This document shows, in pieces, positions 52,001-60,468 of a DNA stretch of 64,000 nt. The DNA lies in contig CANOBT010000002.1 of NCBI GenBank assembly GCA_947564305.1, positions 1-64,000 on the forward strand. Direction: 5' to 3'. The stretch is from an uncultured Lachnospiraceae bacterium (GTDB lineage Bacteria; Bacillota_A; Clostridia; Lachnospirales; Lachnospiraceae). The notes beneath the pieces were generated by a model that was not told the origin of the DNA, ran no database searches, and saw nothing but the letters and a program-made list of their open reading frames with translations. The translations under genes were made by a program, and so were the position numbers. The first letter of the stretch is position 1. Every line of letters starts with the position of its first letter.

Positions 52001-52525
52001 TGGAACCAGGAAGAACCGGCAAAAGAGGTGGTTCCGGCCGGGATTTTTTACTACCGGATGCAGGACCCGTTTGTGGAAAAAGAGCCGGATGACCAGGTGC
52101 TGGAGGGAAAAATACTCAAAGAACTTCGGTTGGATGGACTGGTTAATGCGGATGAAGAAGTCATTTCGCATTTGGAAAGAGATTTGACAGGGAATTCCAA
52201 TCTGATTCCGGTGGGGCGTAATAAAGACGGCAGTTTAAGTAAAAGTTCCAAAGTCCTGCCGCCGGAGGAGTTTGAGCTGTTTTTGGAGTATGCAAAACAG
52301 AAAGAGCGGGAATTAAAACAGCAGATGGAAGAGGGACACGCAGAGGCAGCGCCTTATGAGCTGGGTGGAAATACAGGCTGTGATTACTGTGCGTATCATG
52401 GAATCTGTGGATTTGATCCGCGTTTGGAGGGGTATGGCTTCCGTAAGTTGGAGAAATATTCAAAGGAGGAAGTCATTCAGCGGATTCGTGAATCGGCGGA
52501 TGAGAAGGGGGAGAGTGCGAAATGA
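49040..52525 (+). CDS. addB: ATP-dependent helicase/nuclease subunit B
   Basis: 1161 residues, close to the usual AddB length. Walker A GNSGAGKS is at 9-16, LVPEQFTMQTQKDL follows, and a RecB-type nuclease domain with DYKTGMKSF is near 950. The iron-sulfur staple is visible: Cys in ASCAYAHF (about 808) and CDYCAYHGIC near the C-terminus. AddB pairs with AddA to resect double-strand breaks and recognise Chi; its helicase motifs are inactive in the known complex. ATG 49040 follows a GGGGGAAAGAAG site; the in-frame ATG 25 codons upstream lacks one. Confidence 0.93.
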   Translation: MSLQFIFGNSGAGKSHYLYEQIVKESLEHPETNYLVLVPEQFTMQTQKDLCMAHPRHGIMNIDVLSFVRLSHRIFEEVGKEIHRVLDDEGKNLILRKIAGQYEDELKVLRGNLKKQGYISEVKSVISEFTQYGIGFDELDEFLDTLEPESYLYYKLSDIRRVYEGFENYLADQYITKEELLDVLSEAVPESALLKNSVVALDGFTGFTPVQNKLLGELMKACKKVIVTVVMDERENPFNYLHPYQLFAISKQMVASLVKIAGEQHTLVDEPVYLYGKPVRRFQNNPELAFLESELFRYAGRKYALTGEGGSPYQTEERRLHQGMETLQSEPGMQREEQPEIYRAITLHAARSPKEEAEYVAAQMRRLVRERGCRYRDMAVIASDMNTYAVHLEKACDTYGIPVFMDHKKSILLNAFVEYVRSLLAMVDENFTYESVFRFLRTGMSGFTRDEIDRLENYVIALGLKGYKKWQSPWVRLVRGCSEEELEELNRLRVRFVEKLDGLLFILRKRTKTVEDISLAVYEFFVQERMQEQIRKLELKFQENGELALAKEYSQIYRIVIELFDKFVELLGEERVSLQEYCELLDAGLQEAKVGVIPPSLDQVVIGDVERTRLNNLKVLFFVGANDTFLPGNLGQGGLLSERDREKFARQKLSLSPGAKEKTYIQKFYLYMNLTKPSEMLYLSFSKVSSDGKTLRPAYLVQDIRRLFPDIQVQEDKGTLLEQEVTWNTGAMHLAKGLRNRRQGLSSEWKELFSWYQRQEKDAGLNRLMEAAFYRKEPDRLTKRAADTLFGDISRASVTRLEQFASCAYAHFLTYGLRLSEREEYRFESLDLGNIAHQSMERFARKADEYQADWSELTEELRGELVEKSVEESIENYGNTVLYSSARNEYMVTRIKNLIQRSVWALTKQMEQGDFRPRGYELKFGSGKIDRLDTYEDEQHIYVKVTDYKTGMKSFDITAFYHGLQMQLPVYLNAAMELEKQKSSAHPWNQEEPAKEVVPAGIFYYRMQDPFVEKEPDDQVLEGKILKELRLDGLVNADEEVISHLERDLTGNSNLIPVGRNKDGSLSKSSKVLPPEEFELFLEYAKQKERELKQQMEEGHAEAAPYELGGNTGCDYCAYHGICGFDPRLEGYGFRKLEKYSKEEVIQRIRESADEKGESAK

Positions 52526-55500
52526 GCGTACAGTGGACAGAAGAACAGCAGAAAGTCATTCGGCTGCGGAACCGGAATATCCTGGTCTCTGCGGCCGCAG
52601 GCTCCGGAAAAACGGCTGTGTTGGTGGAAAGAATCATTCAAATGCTGACAGATTCGGACAATCCGGCAGATGTGGATCAGCTTTTGATTGTGACGTTTAC
52701 AGAGGCAGCAGCCGCGGAGATGAAAGAGAGGATTCGGGAGGCGATTGAAAAGGAACTGGAGGAAAGGCCGGAGGATGTGCATCTGCAGCGCCAGGCAACC
52801 TTGATCCACAGTGCGCAGATTACGACCATCCATAGTTTCTGTCTTTCTGTCATCCGGGAACATTTTCATGTGATTGATATAGACCCAGGGTTTCGGATTG
52901 CGGAAGAAGGAGAGTTAAAGCTTTTGAAGCAGGATGTCCTGGAGGAATTGCTCGAAGCCTGTTATGCGGAGGGGAAAAAGGAATTTCTGGATTTTGTAGA
53001 AAAGGCGGGAAGTGGACGAAATGATAGAAAGATAGAAGAATTGATATTGCAGTTATATGAATATTCCAGGAGCTATCCACAGCCAGACAAATGGCTGCAG
53101 GAGTGTGCACAGATGTATCGTCCTCTCGATGAACAGTGGGAAGGGGAGAAGGAACCTCTCTATTTTACGAATGCAATGGAGCAGGTGAGGCAGTATATTT
53201 CTGATCTGCAGGAGCTTCTTGACCAGGGGATTCGGATTTGTGAGGAACCGGACGGCCCTTATATGTATGCTGATATGTTGGAAGCAGACAAAGGAATGCT
53301 TTTAGAAGTTGTGTCCGCCTCTACCTTTGCAGAAATGTTTACGAGGATTTCGGATTTGAAATGGAAACGCTTGTCCGCAAAAAAGGATGAATCTGTGTCT
53401 GTGGATAAGAGGGAGCGGATTAAGGCACTCAGGGAGCAGGTAAAAAAGCTGCTGAAGGATTTGAAGGGGAATTATTTTTATCAGGAGCCGGAAGAGATGC
53501 TTCAGGATATGGCGGATTCCTATGAGACAATGACTGTTTTTTCGGAACTGGTGCAGCAGTTTGGGAAGGCATTTGCCGAGAAAAAGAAGAGCAGGAACAT
53601 GATTGATTTCAGTGATATGGAACAGTTTGCCTTGCAGATTTTAACGGACGAGGAGGATGGGAAGCTAGTTCCTTCTCTGTCAGCTCGGGAATACCAGGAA
53701 CAGTTTGTGGAAGTGATGATTGACGAATATCAGGACAGCAACTTGATTCAGGAGGCCATATTAACCAGCGTGTCTACGGTCAGCCGTGGGAAAAATAATA
53801 TTTTTATGGTGGGAGATGTGAAGCAGAGCATTTATCGGTTCCGCTTGTCCAGGCCAGAGCTGTTTATGGAAAAATATGATACGTATAGTGTAGAGGACAG
53901 TGACAGGCAGCGAATTGATCTGCATAAGAATTTCCGGAGCCGGGCGGAAGTGTTGGACAGTGTCAATGATGTATTCCGGCGAATCATGCGCAGGGAACTT
54001 GGGGGGATCATGTACGATAACCAGGCGGCTCTCTACCCAGGAGCAGCGTTTGAACCGCTTCTCTTGGAGGATGGAACTTCAGTGAACGAGACGGAGCTGC
54101 TTCTTTTAGATACTTCGGATGATACTGAGGACGGCGGGGAGGGTGCGGCCAGCGGAACCGGTATGGAATCGGAGGCCAGAATGGTGGCCAGGCGGATTCA
54201 TGAATTGGTGCGTAACAGCCAGGTGATGGATAAGAAGTCGGGGCAGTACCGAAGGACACAGTACCGGGATATTGTAATCCTGATGCGCAGCATGAGGGGG
54301 TGGGCGGAAACATTTTCTACAGTTCTGATGGAGGAAGGAATTCCGGCTTATGCGGGCAGCCGGGAAGGATATTTTGAAGCCTACGAGGTCAGTGTGCTTT
54401 TGGATTATCTCCGGCTTTTGGACAATCAGAGACAGGATGTTCCTCTTGCCGCTGTACTGGCGTCCCCGTTTGCGGGACTGGATGCGCGGCAGATGGCGGA
54501 AATCCGTACCATTTTTCCGAAAGGGACTTTTTTCGAGGCTGTGGAAAATTATCTGCTTGCCGGCCGGGAGCAATTTGGCGAACAGGAGCTGTCTGATGAA
54601 CAAAAATGCACGGTCAGACAAGAATTATGGAAGCAGTTAGATGGATTTTACAGAAAGTTAGAATATTTCCGTGAACAGGTTCCCTACACGGCCATTCATG
54701 AGCTGCTTTGGAAAATCCTTGAAGAGACGGGCTATGGTCTCTATGTTGCAGCCATGCCGGGTGGGGAACAGCGTGCGGCGAATGTGGCAATGTTGGTGGA
54801 AAAGGCGGCTGCATTTGAAGGAACTAGTTACAAAGGCTTGTTCAATTTTGTGCGCTATATTGAGCAGCTTCGGAAGTATGACGTGGATTATGGAGAAGCA
54901 AATATTGCGGATGAACAGTCAGACACGGTCCGAATCATGAGTATCCATAAGAGCAAAGGTCTGGAATTCCCTGTGGTATTTGTGGCCGGTATGGGAAAGA
55001 GATTTAACACGCAGGATATGAGGGGGAGCGTGATCATCCATCCGGAGTGGGGCGTTGGGATTGATGCAGTGGACTTAAAACGCAGGACAAAGATGCCAAC
55101 GTTTTTGAAGAAAATGATTCAGCAGAATGTAAAACTGGAAAATCTTGGCGAGGAACTTCGGGTACTCTATGTGGCTATGACCCGTGCAAAGGAAAAATTG
55201 ATTCTGACCGGGCAGCTTGCTTCCGCCAAGGAGACTTTGGAGTCTGCTGCACAACAGGGGAACGGTTCGCAGAAGGAGGGGGCACTTTCTTTTTATACTC
55301 TATCCAGTGCCAGAAGCTATTTGGATTGGGTGATTCCGGCAATCTGCGGACGGGAAGCACCGATTCGGATTTATGTCAGAAATAGCTGGGATGCGGCTTT
55401 ACAGGAAGCGGTGGAGGAAAAGGGGGAGAGTCTTGCAAGAGAGGTTTTGGAACACTGGGATGCACAGCAGGTGTATGATGTAGATTTAAAGGAACACCTG

Positions 55501-56190
55501 GAGCAACAGGCTGGATTTACCTACCAGTTCGAAAACGCACGGAAGCTGAAAATGAAATTTACGGTTTCCGAGTTGAAAAAACGCGCATATCTTTCAGAAG
55601 AAAGCGGGGAGCTTGCGTTTGAAGAACCTGATGTAATTCCTTTGATTCCGCAGTTTTTACAGGAAGAAGAGGCCCTGACCGGGGCATCCAGGGGAAGTGC
55701 TTACCATAAATTGATGGAACTGCTTGATTTTACACAGGAGTATGATGAGAAGAATCTTCAGAGCACAATACAAAGGCTTCAGGAGGAGAAGAAGCTCTCA
55801 GAGGAGATGGCAAACTGTATCCGGATTAGAGATATTCTTGAATTTTTAAATTGCCGCTGCGGTCAAAGGATGCACAGGGCAGCTTTGCAGTCTCTTTTAT
55901 ATAAGGAACAGCCATTTGTACTGGGGGTCGATGCACGGGAGATTTACCAGGAGGAAACACAAGAGGAGGTCATTCTGATTCAGGGAATCATTGATGTTTA
56001 TTTTGAAGAAGACGGAGAACTGGTGGTGCTTGACTACAAGACGGACCAGGTGAGAACCGCGGAAGAATTGCAGGAGAAATATCATTCCCAGTTGGAATAT
56101 TATGCAGAAGCCCTGGAACAGCTCTTGAAAAAACGTGTGAAAGAAAAAATTATATATTCATTTACACTGAAACAGGAGATTGAGGTGTAA
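52522..56190 (+). CDS. addA: ATP-dependent helicase/nuclease subunit A
   Basis: 1222 residues. UvrD-type helicase motifs: AAAGSGKTAVLVERI (I), MIDEYQDSN (II), DVKQSIYRFR (III), MSIHKSKGLEFPVVF and LYVAMTRAKEKL (V-VI). The C-terminal RecB-like nuclease has VVLDYKTDQV. The start overlaps addB by four bases (ATGA), so the subunits are made together. This is the active helicase subunit for recombinational repair. Confidence 0.95.
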   Translation: MSVQWTEEQQKVIRLRNRNILVSAAAGSGKTAVLVERIIQMLTDSDNPADVDQLLIVTFTEAAAAEMKERIREAIEKELEERPEDVHLQRQATLIHSAQITTIHSFCLSVIREHFHVIDIDPGFRIAEEGELKLLKQDVLEELLEACYAEGKKEFLDFVEKAGSGRNDRKIEELILQLYEYSRSYPQPDKWLQECAQMYRPLDEQWEGEKEPLYFTNAMEQVRQYISDLQELLDQGIRICEEPDGPYMYADMLEADKGMLLEVVSASTFAEMFTRISDLKWKRLSAKKDESVSVDKRERIKALREQVKKLLKDLKGNYFYQEPEEMLQDMADSYETMTVFSELVQQFGKAFAEKKKSRNMIDFSDMEQFALQILTDEEDGKLVPSLSAREYQEQFVEVMIDEYQDSNLIQEAILTSVSTVSRGKNNIFMVGDVKQSIYRFRLSRPELFMEKYDTYSVEDSDRQRIDLHKNFRSRAEVLDSVNDVFRRIMRRELGGIMYDNQAALYPGAAFEPLLLEDGTSVNETELLLLDTSDDTEDGGEGAASGTGMESEARMVARRIHELVRNSQVMDKKSGQYRRTQYRDIVILMRSMRGWAETFSTVLMEEGIPAYAGSREGYFEAYEVSVLLDYLRLLDNQRQDVPLAAVLASPFAGLDARQMAEIRTIFPKGTFFEAVENYLLAGREQFGEQELSDEQKCTVRQELWKQLDGFYRKLEYFREQVPYTAIHELLWKILEETGYGLYVAAMPGGEQRAANVAMLVEKAAAFEGTSYKGLFNFVRYIEQLRKYDVDYGEANIADEQSDTVRIMSIHKSKGLEFPVVFVAGMGKRFNTQDMRGSVIIHPEWGVGIDAVDLKRRTKMPTFLKKMIQQNVKLENLGEELRVLYVAMTRAKEKLILTGQLASAKETLESAAQQGNGSQKEGALSFYTLSSARSYLDWVIPAICGREAPIRIYVRNSWDAALQEAVEEKGESLAREVLEHWDAQQVYDVDLKEHLEQQAGFTYQFENARKLKMKFTVSELKKRAYLSEESGELAFEEPDVIPLIPQFLQEEEALTGASRGSAYHKLMELLDFTQEYDEKNLQSTIQRLQEEKKLSEEMANCIRIRDILEFLNCRCGQRMHRAALQSLLYKEQPFVLGVDAREIYQEETQEEVILIQGIIDVYFEEDGELVVLDYKTDQVRTAEELQEKYHSQLEYYAEALEQLLKKRVKEKIIYSFTLKQEIEV

Positions 56191-56248
56191 ATTGGAATGT
56201 CTTAAGAAATGATAGTAATTTCTTTAGCAAATCTTTCATAAAATTATA

Positions 56249-56279
56249 TTGACAGATAATATTATACGGAATATAATAT
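56249..56279 (+). promoter_or_regulatory. promoter and PadR operator
   Basis: TTGACA (56249-56254), a 17-bp spacer and TATAAT (56272-56277) make a consensus promoter. ATATTATA CGGAA TATAATAT (56259-56279) is a perfect 8-bp inverted repeat covering the spacer and -10, an ideal autorepression site for the PadR protein. Confidence 0.8.
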
Positions 56280-56362
56280 AGAAAACAAAACAATATTGAG
56301 AAGTTCATAATATTAGTTTTGCTTCACACGGAGAGTGCTCATTTATAAAAAGAGGTGGTAAG

Positions 56363-56686
56363 ATGGTATTTAACACTGGTGCGGCGCTTCTGGATGCGAT
56401 TGTGCTTGCGGTTGTATCACGGGAAGCGGAAGGGACTTACGGGTACAAGATTACGCAGGATGTGCGCAGAGCAATTGATGTGTCGGAGTCCACATTGTAT
56501 CCTGTGCTGCGGCGCCTGCAGAAGGACGAATGTCTGGAAGTGTATGACAGGCAGTTTGACGGCAGGAACAGACGGTATTATAAGGTGACAGAAAAGGGTG
56601 CGGTACAGTTGAATCTGTATCAGGCAGAATGGAAAATTTATTCTGAAAAGATTTCGGATATATTTTTGGGAGGGGTGACTGGATGA
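56363..56686 (+). CDS. PadR-family transcriptional regulator
   Basis: 107 residues, PadR-s2 type: a winged helix (YGYKITQDVRRAIDVSESTLYPVLRRLQKDECLEVYD.....RRYYKVTEKG) and one C-terminal helix. AAAGAGGTGG precedes the ATG. It overlaps the DUF1700 gene (ATGA) and leads an operon of envelope proteins, which it probably represses through the palindrome in its promoter. Confidence 0.88.
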   Translation: MVFNTGAALLDAIVLAVVSREAEGTYGYKITQDVRRAIDVSESTLYPVLRRLQKDECLEVYDRQFDGRNRRYYKVTEKGAVQLNLYQAEWKIYSEKISDIFLGGVTG

Positions 56687-57624
56687 GCTACGAACAATTT
56701 ATGAGGGAACTGGACAGCCTGCTTGTAGGCGTCCCTGCCGAGGAGCGGGAGGAAGCCCTGCAATATTATTCAGATTATTTTGCAGATGCGGGCAAGGAAA
56801 ATGAAGAAGAGGTTCTCAGGGAACTAGGCGGTCCTAAGAAGGTTGCCGCATTGATCAAGGCTGGTCTGAAGGGCGGTATGGACAGCGGTGAATTTACAGA
56901 GCGCGGATACATGGATGAGCAGTTTGTGAAGAAGGATGGGCTTGTGCGCCGGGAAGCTAAGGCGGAGAAAAAAGACGAGGAGCCTTATTTCAATCGTTCT
57001 CAGCAGGAATATTGTTTTAATGGCTCACAGAGTACTGCCTACGGAAATGGGGCGAATGGTGCATCCTATAATAGCAGCAATTATACTTATGGTAATGAAT
57101 CCTATGGCAATACAGGTTCGGCATATGATAGTGCATCCGGTCCGGATGGAGGCGGCAGCGCATACAATAACAGAGGGAATATGTATTCAAACGGAATGGG
57201 GAGTGATATGCAGGGCAATACTTCTTATGGAGAAAAGAAGGGGCCATGGACCAACCGCGGATTGAAAATATTGCTGATCGTGCTCATTGTGTTATTTGCA
57301 TTTCCAGTACTATTTCCGGTGGCAATCACCATAATAGCGGTAGCTTTCGGATTGATATGTGCGGCATTTGGTATTTTTATCGCATTGGCAGCGTGCGCAG
57401 GAGGTATTATGATTGCAGGTTTTGCAATTGCCTGTGGAGGGCTGACAAAACTCTTCGTCTCTCCACCGGTAGCGCTTCTGGCGATGGGCTTCGGGCTTGT
57501 GATCTTTGTGATTGGCCTGGTTGCAGTGGTAGCTGCTGTGCGTCTGTGTCTGGTGATATTTCCGGCGCTGTTCCGATTTTTCGTAGGACTCTGCCGTAAG
57601 CCGTTTCATAAAAATAGAATGTGA
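56683..57624 (+). CDS. DUF1700 (HAAS) membrane protein
   Basis: 313 residues. N-terminal HAAS-like domain (MSYEQFMRELDSLLVGVPAEEREEALQYYSDYFADAGKE), an Asn/Gly/Tyr/Ser-rich low-complexity linker (about 105-185), then three to four membrane segments (about 190-300). HAAS proteins accompany PadR regulators and are thought to signal to or anchor partner proteins in the membrane. The disordered linker is unusually long for the family. Confidence 0.8.
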   Translation: MSYEQFMRELDSLLVGVPAEEREEALQYYSDYFADAGKENEEEVLRELGGPKKVAALIKAGLKGGMDSGEFTERGYMDEQFVKKDGLVRREAKAEKKDEEPYFNRSQQEYCFNGSQSTAYGNGANGASYNSSNYTYGNESYGNTGSAYDSASGPDGGGSAYNNRGNMYSNGMGSDMQGNTSYGEKKGPWTNRGLKILLIVLIVLFAFPVLFPVAITIIAVAFGLICAAFGIFIALAACAGGIMIAGFAIACGGLTKLFVSPPVALLAMGFGLVIFVIGLVAVVAAVRLCLVIFPALFRFFVGLCRKPFHKNRM

Positions 57625-57635
57625 GGGATGTGAAG

Positions 57636-58592
57636 ATGAAAAAGGGTTGGAAAGTTTTTTGGATTGTATGCATCTGCCTTGCTGTGTTGGGGGTTGCGCT
57701 GTGTATTTCCGGCTGGGTGCTGGGCGCAACGGTGAGCGGCATCCGGGAAGCGTTTGGAATCCACGAAAAGGTGGAACATTATTTTTGGGATGATTATGAA
57801 GAGAGAGAATATAGTGGAGGTTCTGTCAGCGGTGGTACGTTGCATAGGACCGAGGATTTTGAAGGATCTATAAGCGGCGAAACTGAGCATGCAGTTGAAC
57901 ATTCTGCGGTAAATGATAGTACAGGAAGCAGTACATCGGTGAACGGCTATACAGGTATCCGTGAGTTGGATATTGATCTCACTTGCCTGGAAGTAAGTAT
58001 TGTGAAGACGGAAGGAAATGAGATTACCGTTGATACCAGCGATATCACCGATAAGATGTTAAAGGACCTTGTAATTCAGAAGGATGGCGAGGAATTAAAG
58101 TTTGAACTAAACGGGAGAAAGTCCTGGGATAGCTGGTCAAAAAATCAGTACAAATCACAAGGAATGCTTCTGATTCAGATTCCGGAATCAATGCAGTTTG
58201 ACGAGGCTTCTCTGAAAATCGGCGCCGGAATCTTGTCTGCGGATGAAATCCACGCCCGTGAGCTCGATATAGAAGTGGGGGCAGGCAAGGTGTCTCTGGG
58301 TTCATTCATGGCTGATGAGATGAGCCTGGAATGTGGAGCAGGAGAGGCAACGGTCCGCGGGGAGGCCACCCATGAAGCGCAGATAGAATGTGGGGTTGGT
58401 TCTGTGAACTATGCAGCTTTAGGATATCAGCAGGATTATAATTATGAGTTAAGCTGTGGAATCGGTGAGTTGAGGATAGGCAGCGATTCTTTCAGCGGAT
58501 TGGGTAAAGAGCGCAAGATTGACAATGGCGGAAGTAAAGAGATGGAGATAGAATGCGGTATTGGTTCAGTCTGTGTTACATTTGAAGGATAA
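57636..58592 (+). CDS. DUF4097-domain membrane-anchored protein
   Basis: 318 residues: one N-terminal membrane segment (about 8-30), a Gly/Ser linker, and a DUF4097-type beta-helix (about 115-318) with repeated strands GAGILSADEIHARELDIEVGAGKVSLGSF and IECGVGSV. The domain should lie outside the membrane. These proteins follow PadR and DUF1700 genes in Firmicutes and are linked to envelope-stress responses; the exact role is unknown. ATG 57636 is chosen because MKKGWKVF starts the membrane anchor. Confidence 0.8.
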   Translation: MKKGWKVFWIVCICLAVLGVALCISGWVLGATVSGIREAFGIHEKVEHYFWDDYEEREYSGGSVSGGTLHRTEDFEGSISGETEHAVEHSAVNDSTGSSTSVNGYTGIRELDIDLTCLEVSIVKTEGNEITVDTSDITDKMLKDLVIQKDGEELKFELNGRKSWDSWSKNQYKSQGMLLIQIPESMQFDEASLKIGAGILSADEIHARELDIEVGAGKVSLGSFMADEMSLECGAGEATVRGEATHEAQIECGVGSVNYAALGYQQDYNYELSCGIGELRIGSDSFSGLGKERKIDNGGSKEMEIECGIGSVCVTFEG

Positions 58593-58692
58593 TGGATGGC
58601 AACTTATCAATATTGAAAGAAATAAAAAAGTTGCTTAAATGGCTATATATCATATTAAAAAAGAAATATTAAGAAAGTGAGGAGAAAAGAAA

Positions 58693-58884
58693 ATGGAGCA
58701 AAAGAAACTATTTCGTTCACGAAGAAACAGAATGATTTGCGGAGTATGTGGAGGCGTTGGAGAGTATTTTAATGTCGACCCGACTTTGATTCGGTTGGCG
58801 GTTGTGTTGGCCGCAGTGTGCAGTGCAGGTACTTGTACAGTGGCATATTTTATCGCGGCTGTGATTATTCCGGATGAGTTTTAA
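58693..58884 (+). CDS. PspC-domain small membrane protein
   Basis: 63 residues: LFRSRRNRMICGVCGGVGEYFNVDPTLIRLAVV, then a hydrophobic segment ending IAAVIIPDEF, the complete PspC domain. It is a single-pass envelope stress protein. AAAGTGAGGAG lies upstream. It is the last member of the PadR block, and a terminator follows. Confidence 0.9.
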   Translation: MEQKKLFRSRRNRMICGVCGGVGEYFNVDPTLIRLAVVLAAVCSAGTCTVAYFIAAVIIPDEF

Positions 58885-58913
58885 AAAATATCTATCGGTG
58901 AAATTCTTTGAAG

Positions 58914-58943
58914 AAAAGGCATTCTTGATTGAATGCCTTTTTA
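58914..58943 (+). terminator. terminator after pspC-like gene
   Basis: AAAAGGCATTC (58914-58924) pairs with GAATGCCTTTTT (58931-58942), a 9-10 bp stem with a T-rich tail. Confidence 0.8.
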
Positions 58944-59080
58944 CTTTTTGGCAATACTCTGGATGTGCTGTAAAAGGCAGGAGTACTTTTTATATAGAAA
59001 GAATATGAAGGAAAGAAAAATTCAGAAACTTTCAATAAAAAGTGCATGAATAAAGAACAGATATAAAAAAGGAGGCTGTG

Positions 59081-59281
59081 ATGTCTGGAAAAAAGAATAA
59101 ACCGATTGATTTAAAAAACTTAGAGCCGGAAGAAAAATTAAAATACGAAATTGCAGAAGAGCTGGGGCTTCTGGACAGGGTGCTTCAGGATGGATGGCGT
59201 TCTCTGTCTTCCAAAGAAACAGGGCGTATTGGAGGGATGGTTACAAGAAGAAAACGTATGCTGACAGAGGAAGGGGAGTGA
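59081..59281 (+). CDS. alpha/beta-type small acid-soluble spore protein
   Basis: 66 residues. EKLKYEIAEELGLLDRVLQDGWRSLSSKETGRIGGMVTRR has both conserved halves of alpha/beta SASPs, including the germination-protease region (KYEIAEELG) and the DNA-binding GRIGG motif. It would coat DNA in the spore core. ATG 59081 lies five bases after AAAAAAGGAGG. It indicates that the host forms endospores. The N-terminal lysine-rich extension is a little longer than in Bacillus proteins. Confidence 0.88.
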   Translation: MSGKKNKPIDLKNLEPEEKLKYEIAEELGLLDRVLQDGWRSLSSKETGRIGGMVTRRKRMLTEEGE

Positions 59282-59341
59282 CGGATTGAGGAGCTTCCGG
59301 AGTCTAAAAAGATGATAAAAGTGTGAAATTTATGAATTTAG

Positions 59342-59370
59342 TTGAAAAAAAAGGGCATCTTTGATACAAT
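59342..59370 (+). promoter_or_regulatory. promoter of the TagA-like gene
   Basis: TTGAAA (59342-59347), a 17-bp spacer ending TGA and TACAAT (59365-59370). Confidence 0.6.
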
Positions 59371-59447
59371 TGTACGAATCGGGAGTAAGGACTGCTTATC
59401 GTGTTTCAGATATTATGGACAGTCTTAAAAGAAACGGGTGAGTTGGC

Positions 59448-60185
59448 ATGGAGAACAGGATTGATATCTTTGATATAGGAATGGATGCCCTGACTGCAAA
59501 GGATACATTGAAAAAGATTGTACAATATATGGAAAGCGGGACTCTCAGCACCGTAGAGGTGGTTACGCTGGAATTGTTAGTACAAGGACAGGATAATCCG
59601 CAATGGAAAGAGCAGATAAACCAGATGGACCTGGTCCTGCCCGGAGAAAGGGACATTCTAGATGCTTCGGAAAAAGCCGCAGGTTTTTTAGAGTCTGCAG
59701 AAGGTCTGGACAGCCATTTAATGAAAGAACTGGAGAAGAAGGTATTCTTTAGGATGTTTTTAAAATACCTCCAAAGAAGCCGGAAGAAGGTGTTTCTGCT
59801 GGCTGGCGGGGAGGAGGAACTGCTGCTTCTGGAGGAGGCTGTCCGGCCTTATACGAGAGGCATGGTGCTGGCAGGATGGGCTGTTCTGCCAAGGGACAGC
59901 GGGTTGGAAGAAAGTATTATTAATGAGATCAATAGTGTGGAACCGGACTGTATTCTTTCTGTCCTTCCATATCCTGTCCAGGAAAGCTTTATTTCCGATG
60001 CAAAGGCGCTTTTGAATGCACGGGTTTGGATGGGGCTCGGTCTTTCCTTGATTCAGGAGAACCAAAAGAAAAAGCCTGTCAGAAAGCTGCGCCGTTTTTT
60101 TTTGAAAAGGACTTTTCTTCATTTGGCCGTTCAGCACAAAGGGATACAGCCGGCATCCAAACAGTCTGGCAGGATGCGGCAGTGA
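59448..60185 (+). CDS. divergent WecB/TagA/CpsF-like glycosyltransferase-fold protein
   Basis: 245 residues. The order VEVVTLELL, VLPGERDIL, RKKVFLLAGGEEELLLLEEAV, MVLAGW, INEINSVEPDCILSVLPYPVQESFI and WMGLGLSL follows the WecG/TagA fold (VTLNAE, DG.G, FLLGG, PDLLLVALGSPKQE). However, the catalytic Asp of the DG motif and other active residues are replaced. It may be inactive or a binding protein. A run of nine T at 60089-60097 falls near residue 215; the C-terminal 25 residues after it are basic and low-complexity, so a frameshift there is possible but not shown. Confidence 0.65.
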   Translation: MENRIDIFDIGMDALTAKDTLKKIVQYMESGTLSTVEVVTLELLVQGQDNPQWKEQINQMDLVLPGERDILDASEKAAGFLESAEGLDSHLMKELEKKVFFRMFLKYLQRSRKKVFLLAGGEEELLLLEEAVRPYTRGMVLAGWAVLPRDSGLEESIINEINSVEPDCILSVLPYPVQESFISDAKALLNARVWMGLGLSLIQENQKKKPVRKLRRFFLKRTFLHLAVQHKGIQPASKQSGRMRQ

Positions 60186-60468
60186 GAGCCGGATACCCCG
60201 GGAACGGCGGAAGAATAACCGGCATAATCTGCTGTGCTGCTTTTCTGCAGTTCCTTATGCAGAATGTATAATTTCTATAAATCCGCAAAATATGAACTTT
60301 TTGTTAAATATATGGGGAAATGCTATAAAAAAAGTGGATTTCCTCTTTATTTTTTGGGTGTTTTGTATTAACATATAAACGATATATGCATTTGACATGT
60401 GAAGCAGTAAGAGGATTGTTTGTGGAAAATGCACATAGTCAAGATGAGATGAGCGGAGGAGATAGATT

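Noticed and set aside
51200..52171. 323-codon open frame on the minus strand
   Set aside because: Shadow of addB; no plausible start site and no domain pattern, while the sense gene is unambiguous.
59019..59055. sigma-G promoter of the SASP gene
   Set aside because: CATGAATA resembles a sigma-G -10, but no convincing -35 lies at the right spacing, so I did not call it.
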